Origin: an uncultured Clostridia bacterium
Lineage (GTDB): Bacteria; Bacillota; Clostridia; Oscillospirales; Ruminococcaceae
Direction: 5' to 3'
Assembly (NCBI GenBank): GCA_945910815.1
Contig: CAMDZD010000002.1
Coordinates: forward strand, 1-64,000
DNA length: 64,000 bases
The first letter of the stretch is position 1. Each line of letters starts with the position of its first letter. Under the pieces are notes generated by a model, which worked only from the letters and a program-made list of their open reading frames with translations, made no database searches and was not told the DNA's origin. Made by a program: the position numbers and the translations under genes. Below, piece after piece: positions 35,123 through 43,482 of this stretch.

Positions 35123-35216
35123 ACGTTGCAGACAGCAGTTTTTCATTGCTGGTATGAGTAGCTTTCTGCATTGCGGAAATTGGGGTTCGATTCCCTTTCA
35201 GATAAAAATGCAACGT
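35123..35216 (+). ncRNA. array unit 5, cloverleaf-like
   Basis: Closing helix ACGTTGCA with TGCAACGT (8 bp, perfect), box CAGCAGTTTT at 35133. Three hairpins follow in cloverleaf order: CAGCA/TGCTG (35133-35151), TTTCT/GGAAA with a 7-nt loop (35163-35179), and a T arm with loop TTCGATT closed by G-C (35182-35196). The box base-pairs in this unit. Confidence 0.75.
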
Positions 35217-35224
35217 GCATAAAT

Positions 35225-35280
35225 ACGATACCAACAGCAATTTATCTTATAAAAAAAATTCTTAAGACAAATGGTATCGT
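35225..35280 (+). ncRNA. array unit 6
   Basis: Closing helix ACGATACC with GGTATCGT (8 bp, perfect), box CAGCAATTTA at 35235. Short A/T-rich interior without a T arm. Confidence 0.7.
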
Positions 35281-35303
35281 GAAATGAAATATATTAAAAT
35301 AAT

Positions 35304-35383
35304 ACGGTACTGACAGCAATCCGACACTATGATGGGAACAGGATTACTGCTTTATGCAAGTGCCTGTATGTGTAACGTATCGT
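35304..35383 (+). ncRNA. array unit 7
   Basis: Closing helix ACGGTAC with GTATCGT (7 bp, one G-T), box CAGCAATCC at 35314. Interior helices ACAGG/CCTGT (35337-35366) and CAG-AATCC with GGATT-CTG are alternatives. No T arm. Confidence 0.65.
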
Positions 35384-35388
35384 GTAAA

Positions 35389-35453
35389 AAAGTTTTCGCT
35401 CCAGCCTTTTTCAAAAGGCTGGCAGGGGGTACAGGGGGACAGAGTCCCCCTGA
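35389..35453 (+). repeat. double-hairpin REP-like element
   Basis: Two strong adjacent hairpins: CCAGCCTTTT/AAAAGGCTGG and AGGGGGAC/GTCCCCCT. The element is G/C-rich against an A/T-rich background and resembles small palindromic elements dispersed in Ruminococcus and relatives. No second copy is in this window, so its dispersal is from general knowledge. It may end the array transcript partly or protect the downstream mRNA. Confidence 0.5.
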
Positions 35454-35485
35454 AAGAACAGAACACGCAAGGAGGAATTTTTATT

Positions 35486-36973
35486 ATGAGTTTTCTGAAC
35501 AACCTTAAAAAACAGTCAAATATCACTTATACCGAAAACGGTGCAGTTACAAATGCAAGCACTTTTTCAGACTGCCTTGACCTTTTCTATATGGCTGGTG
35601 CTATGAGAAATGCTGATACTACGGAAATTTCAAAAGCTGTTGTAAAATCATTTGCAGAAAACAGAGACCTGACTATGAAAATTCTTTTCTTTGCAAGAGA
35701 TATAAGAGGCGGTCTCGGTGAAAGAAGATTTTTCAGAATCGCTATTAATACTATTGCATATTTAAATATTGAATCCGCAAGAAAAAATCTCAAATTGATT
35801 CCCGAATACGGCAGATGGGACGATATGCTTTCGCTTTATGATATGAAAGTTCAGAGCGATATAATTAATATAATCAAAAATCAGCTTGAAGAAGATACAA
35901 AAAACATGAGCGAAAACAAGGAAGTTTCACTTCTTGCAAAATGGTTGCCGTCTGTAAATACTTCATCAAACAAAACAAAAGCACTTGCAAGAAAAATCGC
36001 CTCTGACCTCGGTATGAATGAATGTACATACAGAAAAACTCTTTCCGCACTCAGAAAATACATCGATATTCTCGAAAGCAGACTCTGCAACAAAGACTAC
36101 TCTTTCGACTACTCAAAACAGCCCTCAAAGGCTATGCTTAAATACAGAAAAGCTTTTCTGCGTAACGACAAGGAAAGATATTCAGCTTTTCTTGACAGCG
36201 TTGCAAAGGGTAATTCCAATCTCAATACCGGCACTCTTTATCCATACGAAATTGTAAGAAAAATAACAGGGAACCATTGGAGTGAATGCGTTGAAATGTC
36301 CGATGATGAGAAAAAATCCCTTGATGTAACATGGAACGCTCTCAGCAATATCGAAAACGTTCAGAATGCTATTGCCGTTGTGGACGGTTCGGGCTCTATG
36401 TACTGCGGAGGAAATCCAAGCCCTGCCGATGTTGCACTTTCTCTCGGTATTTACTTTGCGGAACACAATAAAGGTGCTTTTAAAAATCACTTCATTACTT
36501 TTTCAATGAGTCCACAGCTTGTTGAAGTTAAGGGAAATGATATTTATGAAAAAGTAAAATATGTATCATCATTCAATGAATGTGCAAATACTGATATTCA
36601 GGCTGTTTTCGACCTTATTCTTAAAACGGCTGTTAAAAATAAAACTCCTCAGGAAGAACTTCCCGAAACTATATACATTATATCCGATATGGAATTTGAT
36701 AACTGTGCTATGGACGGTGACAAAAGCTTTACCAACTACGAAACAGCAAAGAGAAAATTCGAGAAAAAAGGATATACTCTCCCGAATGTCGTTTTCTGGA
36801 ATGTCAATGCACGTACACAGCAAGTTCCCGTAACTATGCACGAAAGCGGTACGGCTCTTGTTTCCGGAGCTTCCCCTCAGATTTTCGATATGGTAAAATC
36901 AGGAAATATAAACCCCTATGCGATTATGATGGATATACTCAGCTCCGAAAGATATGCAAATATTACAGCATAA
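35486..36973 (+). CDS. DUF2828/Ro-like HEAT-vWA protein
   Basis: 495 residues. The N-terminal helical part (WDDMLSLYD, LLAKWLPSVNTSSNKTKALA, YRKTLSALRKYIDILESRL) is typical of DUF2828, a relative of the TROVE/Ro60 ring. The C-terminal vWA domain has a MIDAS AVVDGSGSM (about 333-341), NTDIQ, and the family's ISDMEFD. Ro proteins bind Y RNAs and misfolded RNAs and work with RNA processing enzymes. ATG at 35486 follows GGAGG; the open frame extends upstream through the hairpin element but without a start signal. The neighbouring rtcB and RNA array strongly suggest an RNA repair or quality-control role. Confidence 0.85.
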   Translation: MSFLNNLKKQSNITYTENGAVTNASTFSDCLDLFYMAGAMRNADTTEISKAVVKSFAENRDLTMKILFFARDIRGGLGERRFFRIAINTIAYLNIESARKNLKLIPEYGRWDDMLSLYDMKVQSDIINIIKNQLEEDTKNMSENKEVSLLAKWLPSVNTSSNKTKALARKIASDLGMNECTYRKTLSALRKYIDILESRLCNKDYSFDYSKQPSKAMLKYRKAFLRNDKERYSAFLDSVAKGNSNLNTGTLYPYEIVRKITGNHWSECVEMSDDEKKSLDVTWNALSNIENVQNAIAVVDGSGSMYCGGNPSPADVALSLGIYFAEHNKGAFKNHFITFSMSPQLVEVKGNDIYEKVKYVSSFNECANTDIQAVFDLILKTAVKNKTPQEELPETIYIISDMEFDNCAMDGDKSFTNYETAKRKFEKKGYTLPNVVFWNVNARTQQVPVTMHESGTALVSGASPQIFDMVKSGNINPYAIMMDILSSERYANITA

Positions 36974-36980
36974 ACAATAA

Positions 36981-37012
36981 AAACGGACAGAATGTTTCTG
37001 CCCGTTTTTTAT
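36981..37012 (+). terminator. terminator after DUF2828 gene
   Basis: AACGG-CAGAA with TTCTG-CCGTT (10 bp with one mismatch), then TTTTTT. Confidence 0.85.
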
Positions 37013-37041
37013 TTATAAAAAAAATATTTTCATAAAAATAC

Positions 37042-37070
37042 TGGACAAATGAATATTACTGTGATATAAT
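37042..37070 (+). promoter_or_regulatory. promoter of the Cys-rich small protein gene
   Basis: TGGACA-N17-TATAAT, about 33 nt before the ATG. Confidence 0.7.
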
Positions 37071-37103
37071 AATAATAATGTTTTTTTTAAAGGAGCAAAA
37101 ATT

Positions 37104-37568
37104 ATGGGCATTATGTCAATATTCAAACCTAATAAAAAATATTTCAGCAAATCAATTCCGCCGAAATGTGATTACTGTCATTTCGGAAAACGTGCAAAAT
37201 CCGGAAATAAAGTCCTCTGTGAAAAAAGCGGTCTCGTTGACTGTACATATTCATGCGGAAAATTTGTATATTCCCCTCTTAAAAGAATACCGGTAAAACA
37301 GCTTAAATTTGCCGGAAGTCTTGCCGATGAGGATATATATATTGAATCAACTTACGAAAAACAGCTCAAGGAAGCTCAAAATTCTGCAAAAGCTAATCAG
37401 AATACAGTTACCCAGCCTGCTGTTGAAGTAACACAGACTCCTCAGCCGGTTGCTGAACCTGTTGCAGTTCCTGAACCCGAAGAAGATATAAATATCGACA
37501 GTATTGAAACTTATCAGGCTGACTCAAATCAGTATGCTGACGAACAGGACGATATTATGCATGGATAA
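37104..37568 (+). CDS. small Cys-rich protein of unknown function
   Basis: 154 residues. The N-terminal third contains CDYCHFGKRAKSGNKVLC and a later DCTYSCGKF, a likely zinc ribbon or metal knuckle. The remainder is a low-complexity Gln/Pro/Glu/Val tail (TPQPVAEPVAVPEPEED), probably disordered. I do not recognise a named family. Own promoter, AAAGGAG before ATG, and own terminator. Confidence 0.65.
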   Translation: MGIMSIFKPNKKYFSKSIPPKCDYCHFGKRAKSGNKVLCEKSGLVDCTYSCGKFVYSPLKRIPVKQLKFAGSLADEDIYIESTYEKQLKEAQNSAKANQNTVTQPAVEVTQTPQPVAEPVAVPEPEEDINIDSIETYQADSNQYADEQDDIMHG

Positions 37569-37580
37569 TCTTTCAGATTA

Positions 37581-37609
37581 CAGACAAAGTTAATTCTTTG
37601 TCTGTTTTC
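37581..37609 (+). terminator. terminator after Cys-rich protein gene
   Basis: CAGACAAAG/CTTTGTCTG with loop TTAATT, followed by TTTTC. Confidence 0.8.
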
Positions 37610-37632
37610 ATTAGTATCAGGAGGAATTTTTA

Positions 37633-38586
37633 TTGAATCCCTTTAAATATTCGGACGACAACAAACGCTATCACACTCTTAATTATTATAATAAACATAA
37701 ATATGGATTTAAAGTATACAAGGCTGTTATTGAGGCGGGATTTACCTGCCCGAATATTGACGGTTCAAAGGGTACGGGAGGCTGTATTTTCTGTGACGGC
37801 GGTAGCGGTTACTTCACTAAGCCGGATTTAAGCATTGAAAATCAGATTGAATCCGAGCTTGAACGTATTCACCGCAAAAATCCCGATGCTAAGGCTGTTG
37901 CATATTTTCAGGCTAATACAAATACTTATGCTCCGGCTGAAAAGCTCCGTGAACTCTTTGAAATTCCGCTGAAATTCAATGACATATGCGGTATATCAAT
38001 AGGAACCCGTGCAGACTGTCTGCCCGATGATGTTATAAATTATCTTAAGGATTTAAATTCACGCACAAATCTTACTGTGGAACTCGGTTTGCAGTCGGTT
38101 CACGATGAAACTTTAAAATTTATTAACCGTGGATATTCCCATGATGAATTTCTGAAAGGATATTATAAGCTCAAGGAAAACAATATCCGTATATGCCTGC
38201 ATATAATAAACGGTCTGCCGTCTGAAACTCCCGATATGATGATTGAAACCGCACGTCAGACTGCGAATATTAATCCCGATGCCGTTAAAATTCAGATGTT
38301 GCATATAATAAAAAATACCCCCCTTGCAGATATTTATTCAAAAAATAAATTCAGTATATTATCTGTGAATGAATATATTGATATAACAGTCCGTCAGCTC
38401 GAACTTCTTCCGCCCGAAACCGTTGTAGAAAGAATTACCGGTGACGGCGACAAATCAAAGCTTATTGCACCTCTTTGGTCTGCCAATAAAATTGCAGTTT
38501 TAGGAGGTATCGACAAGCATCAGGCGGAACTTGATTCCTTTCAGGGAAAATTTTTTCAAAAACACATGACAAAATCTGCAAAATGA
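37633..38586 (+). CDS. TIGR01212 family radical SAM protein (YhcC-like)
   Basis: 317 residues; TTG start with AGGAGGAA 8 nt before. The family's Fe-S motif reads CPNIDGSKGTGGCIFC (about 34-49), spaced CX11CX2C rather than the common CX3CX2C, as is usual for TIGR01212. GLQSVHDETLKFINRGYSHDEF and VKIQMLHIIKNTPL are also diagnostic. The reaction is not firmly known. The metG promoter lies in its last codons. Confidence 0.88.
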   Translation: MNPFKYSDDNKRYHTLNYYNKHKYGFKVYKAVIEAGFTCPNIDGSKGTGGCIFCDGGSGYFTKPDLSIENQIESELERIHRKNPDAKAVAYFQANTNTYAPAEKLRELFEIPLKFNDICGISIGTRADCLPDDVINYLKDLNSRTNLTVELGLQSVHDETLKFINRGYSHDEFLKGYYKLKENNIRICLHIINGLPSETPDMMIETARQTANINPDAVKIQMLHIIKNTPLADIYSKNKFSILSVNEYIDITVRQLELLPPETVVERITGDGDKSKLIAPLWSANKIAVLGGIDKHQAELDSFQGKFFQKHMTKSAK

Positions 38587-38594
38587 TGTATAAT
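38566..38594 (+). promoter_or_regulatory. promoter of metG
   Basis: ATGACA-N17-TATAAT; the -35 lies inside the end of the preceding gene. No T-box leader is present in the 38 nt before the ATG. Confidence 0.65.
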
Positions 38595-38632
38595 ATAGCT
38601 ATGCAAATTTATTTCAAAAAGGAGATTGTGAA

Positions 38633-40570
38633 ATGAACAAGAAATTTTATATCACTACCCCGATTTATTATCCCTCGGGCAATCCGCATATAGGTCACTG
38701 CTATACAACTGTTGCATGCGATTCTATTGCAAGATACAGAAAAATGCAGGGATATGATGTCAAGTTCCTTACAGGCACTGACGAACATGGTCTGAAAATC
38801 GAAAAGAAAGCAAGCGAAAAGGGCGTTTCACCTAAGGAATATGTTGACGAAATCGTTGAAAAATTCAAAAAATTATGGAGCTATATGAATGTCGATTATG
38901 ACAGATATATCCGCACGACTGACGATTATCATATCGAAACTGTTCAGAAAATATTTAAAAAGCTCTACGACAAGGGATATATCTACAAGGGCGAATATAC
39001 AGGAAAATACTGTACTCCCTGCGAAAGCTTCTGGACAGAATCACAGCTTAAAGACGGAAAGTGTCCCGACTGCGGACGTGAAGTTACAGATGCTAAGGAA
39101 GAAGCATATTTCTTCAAAATGTCACCATTCGCTGAACGTCTTGAAAAGCTCCTCACTGAAACCGATTACCTTATGCCTAAGTCACGTGCCGTTGAACTGG
39201 TAAACAATTTCATAAAGCCCGGTCTTGAGGATTTGTGCGTTTCACGTACAAGCTTTACATGGGGTATTCCCGTAACATTTGACGAAAAACATGTCGTTTA
39301 TGTATGGATTGACGCTCTTTCAAACTATATTTCCGCTCTCGGCTATCTCAACGATAAATACGATGATTTCGAAAGATACTGGCCTGCTGATGTTCATATG
39401 GTTGCAAAGGATATTATGAGATTCCATGCAATTATATGGCCTGCTATGCTTATGGCTCTCGATTTGCCACTTCCTAAGCACCTTGCTGTACATGGCTGGA
39501 TTACTTTCAACGGTCAGAAAATGTCAAAATCTCTCGGAAATGTCGTTGACCCGTTTGTACTCGGTCAAAGATATGGATGTGATGCTATACGCTATCATAT
39601 TCTGCGTGAAATGGCTCTCGGTTCGGACAGCTCTTTCTCAAATGAAATTATGATAAACCGTATAAATTCCGACCTTGCAAACGACCTCGGAAACCTCGTT
39701 TCAAGAACTGTTGCTATGGTTGTAAAATATTTTGACGGCACTCTCCCGAATGAAAAGGCTTTTGATGATTCCGCTGACTCCGAACTCAAGAAAATGGCTC
39801 TTTCTTTAAGAGATAAAGTTGACGGTTTTATCGATAAAGTTCAGATTAATCTTGCTCTTGAGGAAATTTTCAAGGTAATTTCAAGAGCCAACAAATATAT
39901 AGACGAAACTGCTCCGTGGGTACTTGCAAAGGACGAATCACTTAAGCCACGTCTTGCCGGAGTTCTCTATAATCTGCTTGAAGCTATCAGAATTTCATCA
40001 ACACTTCTTTTCCCTTATATGCCTTCCACTATGCCGAAAGTATGGGAACAAATCGGAATTGCCCCCGAAAATGCCAATTACGAAAATTCCGCACTCTGGA
40101 ACATTCTTCCTGCTGATGTTACTGTACACAAGGGCGAAGTGCTTTTCCCGAGAATCGATGTTGCCAAGGAAATCGAAGAACTCAATGCACTGATTTTAGC
40201 TAATGCTCCTAAAGAGGAAAAGCCTTTTGACGCTCCCGAGCTTGCTCCGGAGATAACTATTGAGGATTTCCAGAAAGCCGATTTGCGTGTTGCTAAAGTT
40301 ATTTCATGCGAAAAAGTCAAGAAATCAAAAAAGCTCCTCTGTCTCCAGCTCGATGACGGTATGGGCGGACGTCAGGTAGTTTCCGGAATCGCTGAATACT
40401 ATAAACCCGATGAACTTGTCGGAAAAAAAGTTCAGATTGTTGCAAATCTCAAACCTGTAAAGCTCTGCGGTGTTGAAAGCAACGGAATGATTTGTGCATG
40501 CGATACTCCGGACGGCGTAAAAGTTCTGTTCGCTGATGACAGTATCCCTGCCGGTGCTAAAATAAGATAA
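38633..40570 (+). CDS. metG: methionyl-tRNA synthetase
   Basis: 645 residues, class I. Signature motifs are YPSGNPHIGHCYT (HIGH, near residue 20) and KMSKSLGNV (near 300). A zinc knuckle CTPCESFW...CPDC (about 127-147) is of the two-pair type. The C-terminal ~105 residues (IEDFQKADLRVAKVISCEKV) are an EMAP/Arc1p-like tRNA-binding domain that also dimerises the enzyme. It charges tRNA-Met. Start with AAAGGAG upstream. Confidence 0.96.
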   Translation: MNKKFYITTPIYYPSGNPHIGHCYTTVACDSIARYRKMQGYDVKFLTGTDEHGLKIEKKASEKGVSPKEYVDEIVEKFKKLWSYMNVDYDRYIRTTDDYHIETVQKIFKKLYDKGYIYKGEYTGKYCTPCESFWTESQLKDGKCPDCGREVTDAKEEAYFFKMSPFAERLEKLLTETDYLMPKSRAVELVNNFIKPGLEDLCVSRTSFTWGIPVTFDEKHVVYVWIDALSNYISALGYLNDKYDDFERYWPADVHMVAKDIMRFHAIIWPAMLMALDLPLPKHLAVHGWITFNGQKMSKSLGNVVDPFVLGQRYGCDAIRYHILREMALGSDSSFSNEIMINRINSDLANDLGNLVSRTVAMVVKYFDGTLPNEKAFDDSADSELKKMALSLRDKVDGFIDKVQINLALEEIFKVISRANKYIDETAPWVLAKDESLKPRLAGVLYNLLEAIRISSTLLFPYMPSTMPKVWEQIGIAPENANYENSALWNILPADVTVHKGEVLFPRIDVAKEIEELNALILANAPKEEKPFDAPELAPEITIEDFQKADLRVAKVISCEKVKKSKKLLCLQLDDGMGGRQVVSGIAEYYKPDELVGKKVQIVANLKPVKLCGVESNGMICACDTPDGVKVLFADDSIPAGAKIR

Positions 40571-40579
40571 CAAAACAAA

Positions 40580-40609
40580 GGCGGATTTTTCAATCCGCCC
40601 CGTTTTATT
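40580..40609. terminator. bidirectional terminator between metG and SASP gene
   Basis: GGCGGATT/AATCCGCC with a 4-nt loop, T-rich on the plus-strand side and A-rich before, between convergent genes. Confidence 0.75.
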
Positions 40610-40619
40610 TTAGTTAAAT

Positions 40620-40799
40620 TTACTGCATTTTATAGGACTCAATCATCTTTTTGACCATCTGACCGCCGATTGCACCAGCCTGTCTTGCAGTAAGGTCGCC
40701 GTTGTAGCCCTGCTTGAGAGTAACTCCTACTTCGCTTGCAGATTCCATTTTAAATCTTTCAAGAGCTTCCTTGCCCTTCTGAGTAAATTCACCTTTCAT
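40620..40799 (-). CDS. small acid-soluble spore protein, alpha/beta type
   Basis: 59 residues, minus strand. The protein contains EVGVTLKQGYNGDLTARQAG and ends AIGGQMVKKMIESYKMQ, matching both conserved blocks of alpha/beta SASPs (E-x-G and GGxMVKKMI). SASPs coat spore DNA and are degraded on germination by Gpr, which cuts near the first block. ATG at 40799 follows AGGAGA. A sigma-G-like promoter lies upstream. It implies the organism or its recent ancestor forms spores. Confidence 0.92.
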   Translation of the reverse strand: MKGEFTQKGKEALERFKMESASEVGVTLKQGYNGDLTARQAGAIGGQMVKKMIESYKMQ

Positions 40800-40840
40800 A
40801 GTTAAATCTCCTTTAAAAGTTGTTTTTGATGCCGTGTTAG

Positions 40841-40870
40841 TATTATGACTTAAATATAAAATTATATTAC
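40841..40870 (-). promoter_or_regulatory. candidate sigma-G (forespore) promoter of the SASP gene
   Basis: On the minus strand GTAATA, 17 nt, CATAATA. The -10 fits sigma-G/sigma-F (CATAxTA), the -35 partly (G-ATA). No sigma-A TTGACA is present. Confidence 0.45.
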
Positions 40871-40942
40871 AGGTAATTTTTTCAATTCAAAGAAATTTTG
40901 TTCGGATTTTTTTAAATATCCCTTTATTTTACAGCTGATATG

Positions 40943-40951
40943 TGATATAAT
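40943..40951 (+). promoter_or_regulatory. extended -10 promoter of uvrB
   Basis: TGATATAAT (TGnTATAAT) with no good -35 (TTTATT). It puts the transcript start near 40957, so the ATG at 40958 is too early to be used. Confidence 0.55.
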
Positions 40952-40993
40952 AGTACTATGCAAATCAGAAAAAATAAGGAGGCTATAAAACTT

Positions 40994-42958
40994 ATGGACT
41001 ATTTCAAACTTGTTTCAGATTACAAGCCCTCCGGTGACCAGCCACAAGCTATTCAGAAACTTGCGGACGGAATACTTGCCGGAAAAAAAGAACAGGTATT
41101 AATGGGCGTTACAGGTTCGGGAAAGACTTTCACTATGGCAAATGTTATCGCAAAGGTCAACAAGCCTACTCTTGTACTTGCACACAATAAAACACTTGCC
41201 GGTCAGCTATGTTCGGAATTTAAGGAATTTTTCCCCGAAAATGCCGTTGAATATTTTGTTTCATATTACGACTACTATCAGCCCGAAGCTTATATTCCGA
41301 GTACTGACAGCTATATCGAAAAGGATTCCTCAATCAATGACGAAATTGACAAGTTAAGACATTCCGCAACTTCCGCACTTGCCGAAAGAAAGGACGTTAT
41401 AATAGTTGCAAGTGTATCGTGTATCTACTCCCTCGGAAGTCCGGAGGAATACCGCTCTATGATGGTATCTATAAGGCAGGGTATGGAGAAATCCCGTGAC
41501 GATATTATAAATGAACTTGTTAAAATTCAGTATGAACGCAATGACATTAATTTTACACGTAATAAATTCAGAGTCAGAGGAGATGTTCTTGAAATATTTC
41601 CCTCCGATTCCGATGATACTGCTGTAAGGGTTGAATTTTTCGGAGATGAAATAGACAGAATTTCCGAAATAAATGTACTGACGGGAGAAGTAAAGGCAAC
41701 TCTCTCGCATGCATCAATATTTCCTGCCTCTCACTATATAGTAAGTCCCGATAAGCTCGAAACTGCCATTAAAGAAATTCAGTCGGAACTCGCAGAGCGT
41801 GTTGATTACTTTACATCTAACCATAAGCTTATTGAGGCACAGAGAATTACACAGCGTACTAATTACGATATTGAAATGCTGAGAGAAATCGGATTCTGTT
41901 CGGGCATTGAAAACTATTCAAGAATACTTTCCGGTCGTCCTGCCGGAAGTACTCCCATGACACTTCTCGACCACTTTCCCGAAGATTTTCTGATTATAGT
42001 TGATGAAAGTCATGTTACTATTCCGCAGATTCGTGCAATGTATGCCGGTGACCGTGCAAGAAAAAATACTTTAGTTGAATACGGTTTCAGACTTCCGAGT
42101 GCTTTCGATAACAGACCGCTTAATTTCGATGAATTTTATTCACATGTAAAAAATATTATATTCGTAAGTGCTACTCCGGCTGAATTTGAAAAAAGTAAAA
42201 CGGATACAATAGTAGAACAGGTTATCCGTCCCACAGGTCTTGTTGACCCCGAAATTATTGTTAGACCTACGGAGGGACAAATTGACGATTTACTTTCCGA
42301 AATCAATAAACGTACCGAAAAGAATGAGCGTGTACTGATTACCACTCTTACGAAAAAAATGGCTGAAGACCTTACGGAATACTATTCAAATCTCGGAGTA
42401 AAGGTCAGATATATGCATTCCGGAACAGATACTATTGAGCGTATGAAAATTATACGTGATTTGCGTAACGGTGAATTTGATGTTCTGATTGGAATAAATC
42501 TTTTAAGAGAGGGGCTTGACATTCCGGAAGTCTCTCTTGTAGCTATTCTCGATGCCGACAAGGAGGGCTTTTTAAGAAGTGAAACAGCTCTCATACAGAC
42601 TATCGGACGTTCCGCACGAAACAGTGAAGGACAGGTTATAATGTATGCCGATGAAATCACAGGCTCTATGGAACGTGCTATAACCGAAACTGCCCGACGC
42701 CGTAAAATTCAGACCGAATACAATATAAAACACAATATCACTCCACAAACCATAAAAAAAGATGTCAGAAAGGTTATTGAAATAACATCAAAGGAAAATA
42801 TCGAGAAAAAGACTTCTGAAAAGAAAATGACAAAGGCTCAGAAAGAAAAGCTGATTGAAAAGCTTACAGCCGAAATGAAAAAATCTGCTGAAATGCTCGA
42901 ATTTGAACATGCATCATATTTAAGGGATAAGATTAAAGCTCTGAAAGGTGAAAAATAA
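40994..42958 (+). CDS. uvrB: excinuclease ABC subunit B
   Basis: 654 residues. UvrB is the damage-verifying helicase-like protein of nucleotide excision repair. Walker A GVTGSGKT (about 38-45), beta-hairpin region [20 protein letters not shown] (cut at 20), DEAD-like VDESH, motif [11 protein letters not shown], and the C-terminal UVR domain ([20 protein letters not shown]) that binds UvrC. ATG at 40994 is chosen because of AAGGAGG upstream; the ATG at 40958 lies at the transcription start. Its stop overlaps the start of the next gene by one base. Confidence 0.96.
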   Translation: MDYFKLVSDYKPSGDQPQAIQKLADGILAGKKEQVLMGVTGSGKTFTMANVIAKVNKPTLVLAHNKTLAGQLCSEFKEFFPENAVEYFVSYYDYYQPEAYIPSTDSYIEKDSSINDEIDKLRHSATSALAERKDVIIVASVSCIYSLGSPEEYRSMMVSIRQGMEKSRDDIINELVKIQYERNDINFTRNKFRVRGDVLEIFPSDSDDTAVRVEFFGDEIDRISEINVLTGEVKATLSHASIFPASHYIVSPDKLETAIKEIQSELAERVDYFTSNHKLIEAQRITQRTNYDIEMLREIGFCSGIENYSRILSGRPAGSTPMTLLDHFPEDFLIIVDESHVTIPQIRAMYAGDRARKNTLVEYGFRLPSAFDNRPLNFDEFYSHVKNIIFVSATPAEFEKSKTDTIVEQVIRPTGLVDPEIIVRPTEGQIDDLLSEINKRTEKNERVLITTLTKKMAEDLTEYYSNLGVKVRYMHSGTDTIERMKIIRDLRNGEFDVLIGINLLREGLDIPEVSLVAILDADKEGFLRSETALIQTIGRSARNSEGQVIMYADEITGSMERAITETARRRKIQTEYNIKHNITPQTIKKDVRKVIEITSKENIEKKTSEKKMTKAQKEKLIEKLTAEMKKSAEMLEFEHASYLRDKIKALKGEK

Positions 42959-43482
42959 TGGAAACTTTATGGGTTCTGCTTTTTATTTCTGTTTTATTTA
43001 TATATTTAAACAAGGTTTTCGGAATTGCAGATATTATTAAAAAAAAGCTCAATCCCCCTCCGCCTCCTCCGCCAGAGCCTGAATATCCATACTGCAAAAA
43101 AAATCTTCTGACAGAAAGCGAACTTGAATTTTTTAAAAATCTTAAATCCCTTACTGATGAATATTCACTCGGAATCAATCTTAAAACCTGTCTTGATGAT
43201 ATAATATGCATAAAGGATTGCGACGATAAAAGTCAGCTTGATGAACTCTTTGATAAAATAAAATTCAAATCGATAGACTTCGTAATTTTTGACCCCGAAA
43301 ATATGTCGCCCGAATGTCTTATAGAATTTCGTGACGGCTCTCACAAAGAACCCGAACAGATTGAAGAAGATAAATTTCTTAAAACTCTTTGCGAAAAAAA
43401 TAGTATAGATTTTATATTATATCAGGGCGACTTTGAAAAAATTACGAAATATTTCGATGAAAACTGGGAGATACAAACATGA
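42958..43482 (+). CDS. DUF2726 protein with N-terminal membrane helix
   Basis: 174 residues. Residues 3-22 are hydrophobic ([13 protein letters not shown]), then a Pro run ([14 protein letters not shown]), then DUF2726 from about 42: [38 protein letters not shown]. The domain is related to the restriction-endonuclease-like (PD-(D/E)xK/Vsr) group, but the usual IELDD is IEFRD here, so catalysis is doubtful. It is translationally coupled on both sides (TAATG with uvrB, ATGA with uvrA), which makes a link to excision repair likely though unproven. Confidence 0.75.
   Translation: METLWVLLFISVLFIYLNKVFGIADIIKKKLNPPPPPPPEPEYPYCKKNLLTESELEFFKNLKSLTDEYSLGINLKTCLDDIICIKDCDDKSQLDELFDKIKFKSIDFVIFDPENMSPECLIEFRDGSHKEPEQIEEDKFLKTLCEKNSIDFILYQGDFEKITKYFDENWEIQT

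Larger units (their letters stand above)
34751..35383 (+). repeat. array of seven stem-closed, tRNA-mimic/Y-RNA-like RNA units
   Basis: Seven consecutive units, 56-136 nt each, separated by 3-23 nt. Each begins with one strand of a 7-9 bp helix, has CAGCA(A/G) starting exactly 10 nt after the helix start, and ends with the complementary strand. Helix sequences differ between units while pairing is kept, which is covariation within one locus. Units 3, 4 and 5 contain T-arm hairpins with canonical TTCGANT loops closed by G-C. Units 3-7 share an ACGNTRC...GYANCGT pattern. No open frame is shared. Layout (closed stem plus tRNA-like body, between rtcB and a Ro-like gene) resembles YrlA-type bacterial Y RNAs. 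Confidence 0.8.

Noticed and set aside
34950..35240. minus-strand open frame of about 96 codons through the array
   Set aside because: No ribosome binding site, and it runs across several closed helices; coding text has no recognisable pattern.
34751..35383. CRISPR array
   Set aside because: Repeats are not identical: only a 6-nt box and a paired helix are shared, unit lengths range from 56 to 136 nt, and there is no cas gene.
35354..35485. N-terminal extension of the DUF2828 protein
   Set aside because: The open frame continues upstream through the hairpin element but without a start signal. GGAGG lies before ATG at 35486.
38595..38632. T-box leader for metG
   Set aside because: The leader is far too short for a T-box and has no conserved AGGGTGG-like sequence.
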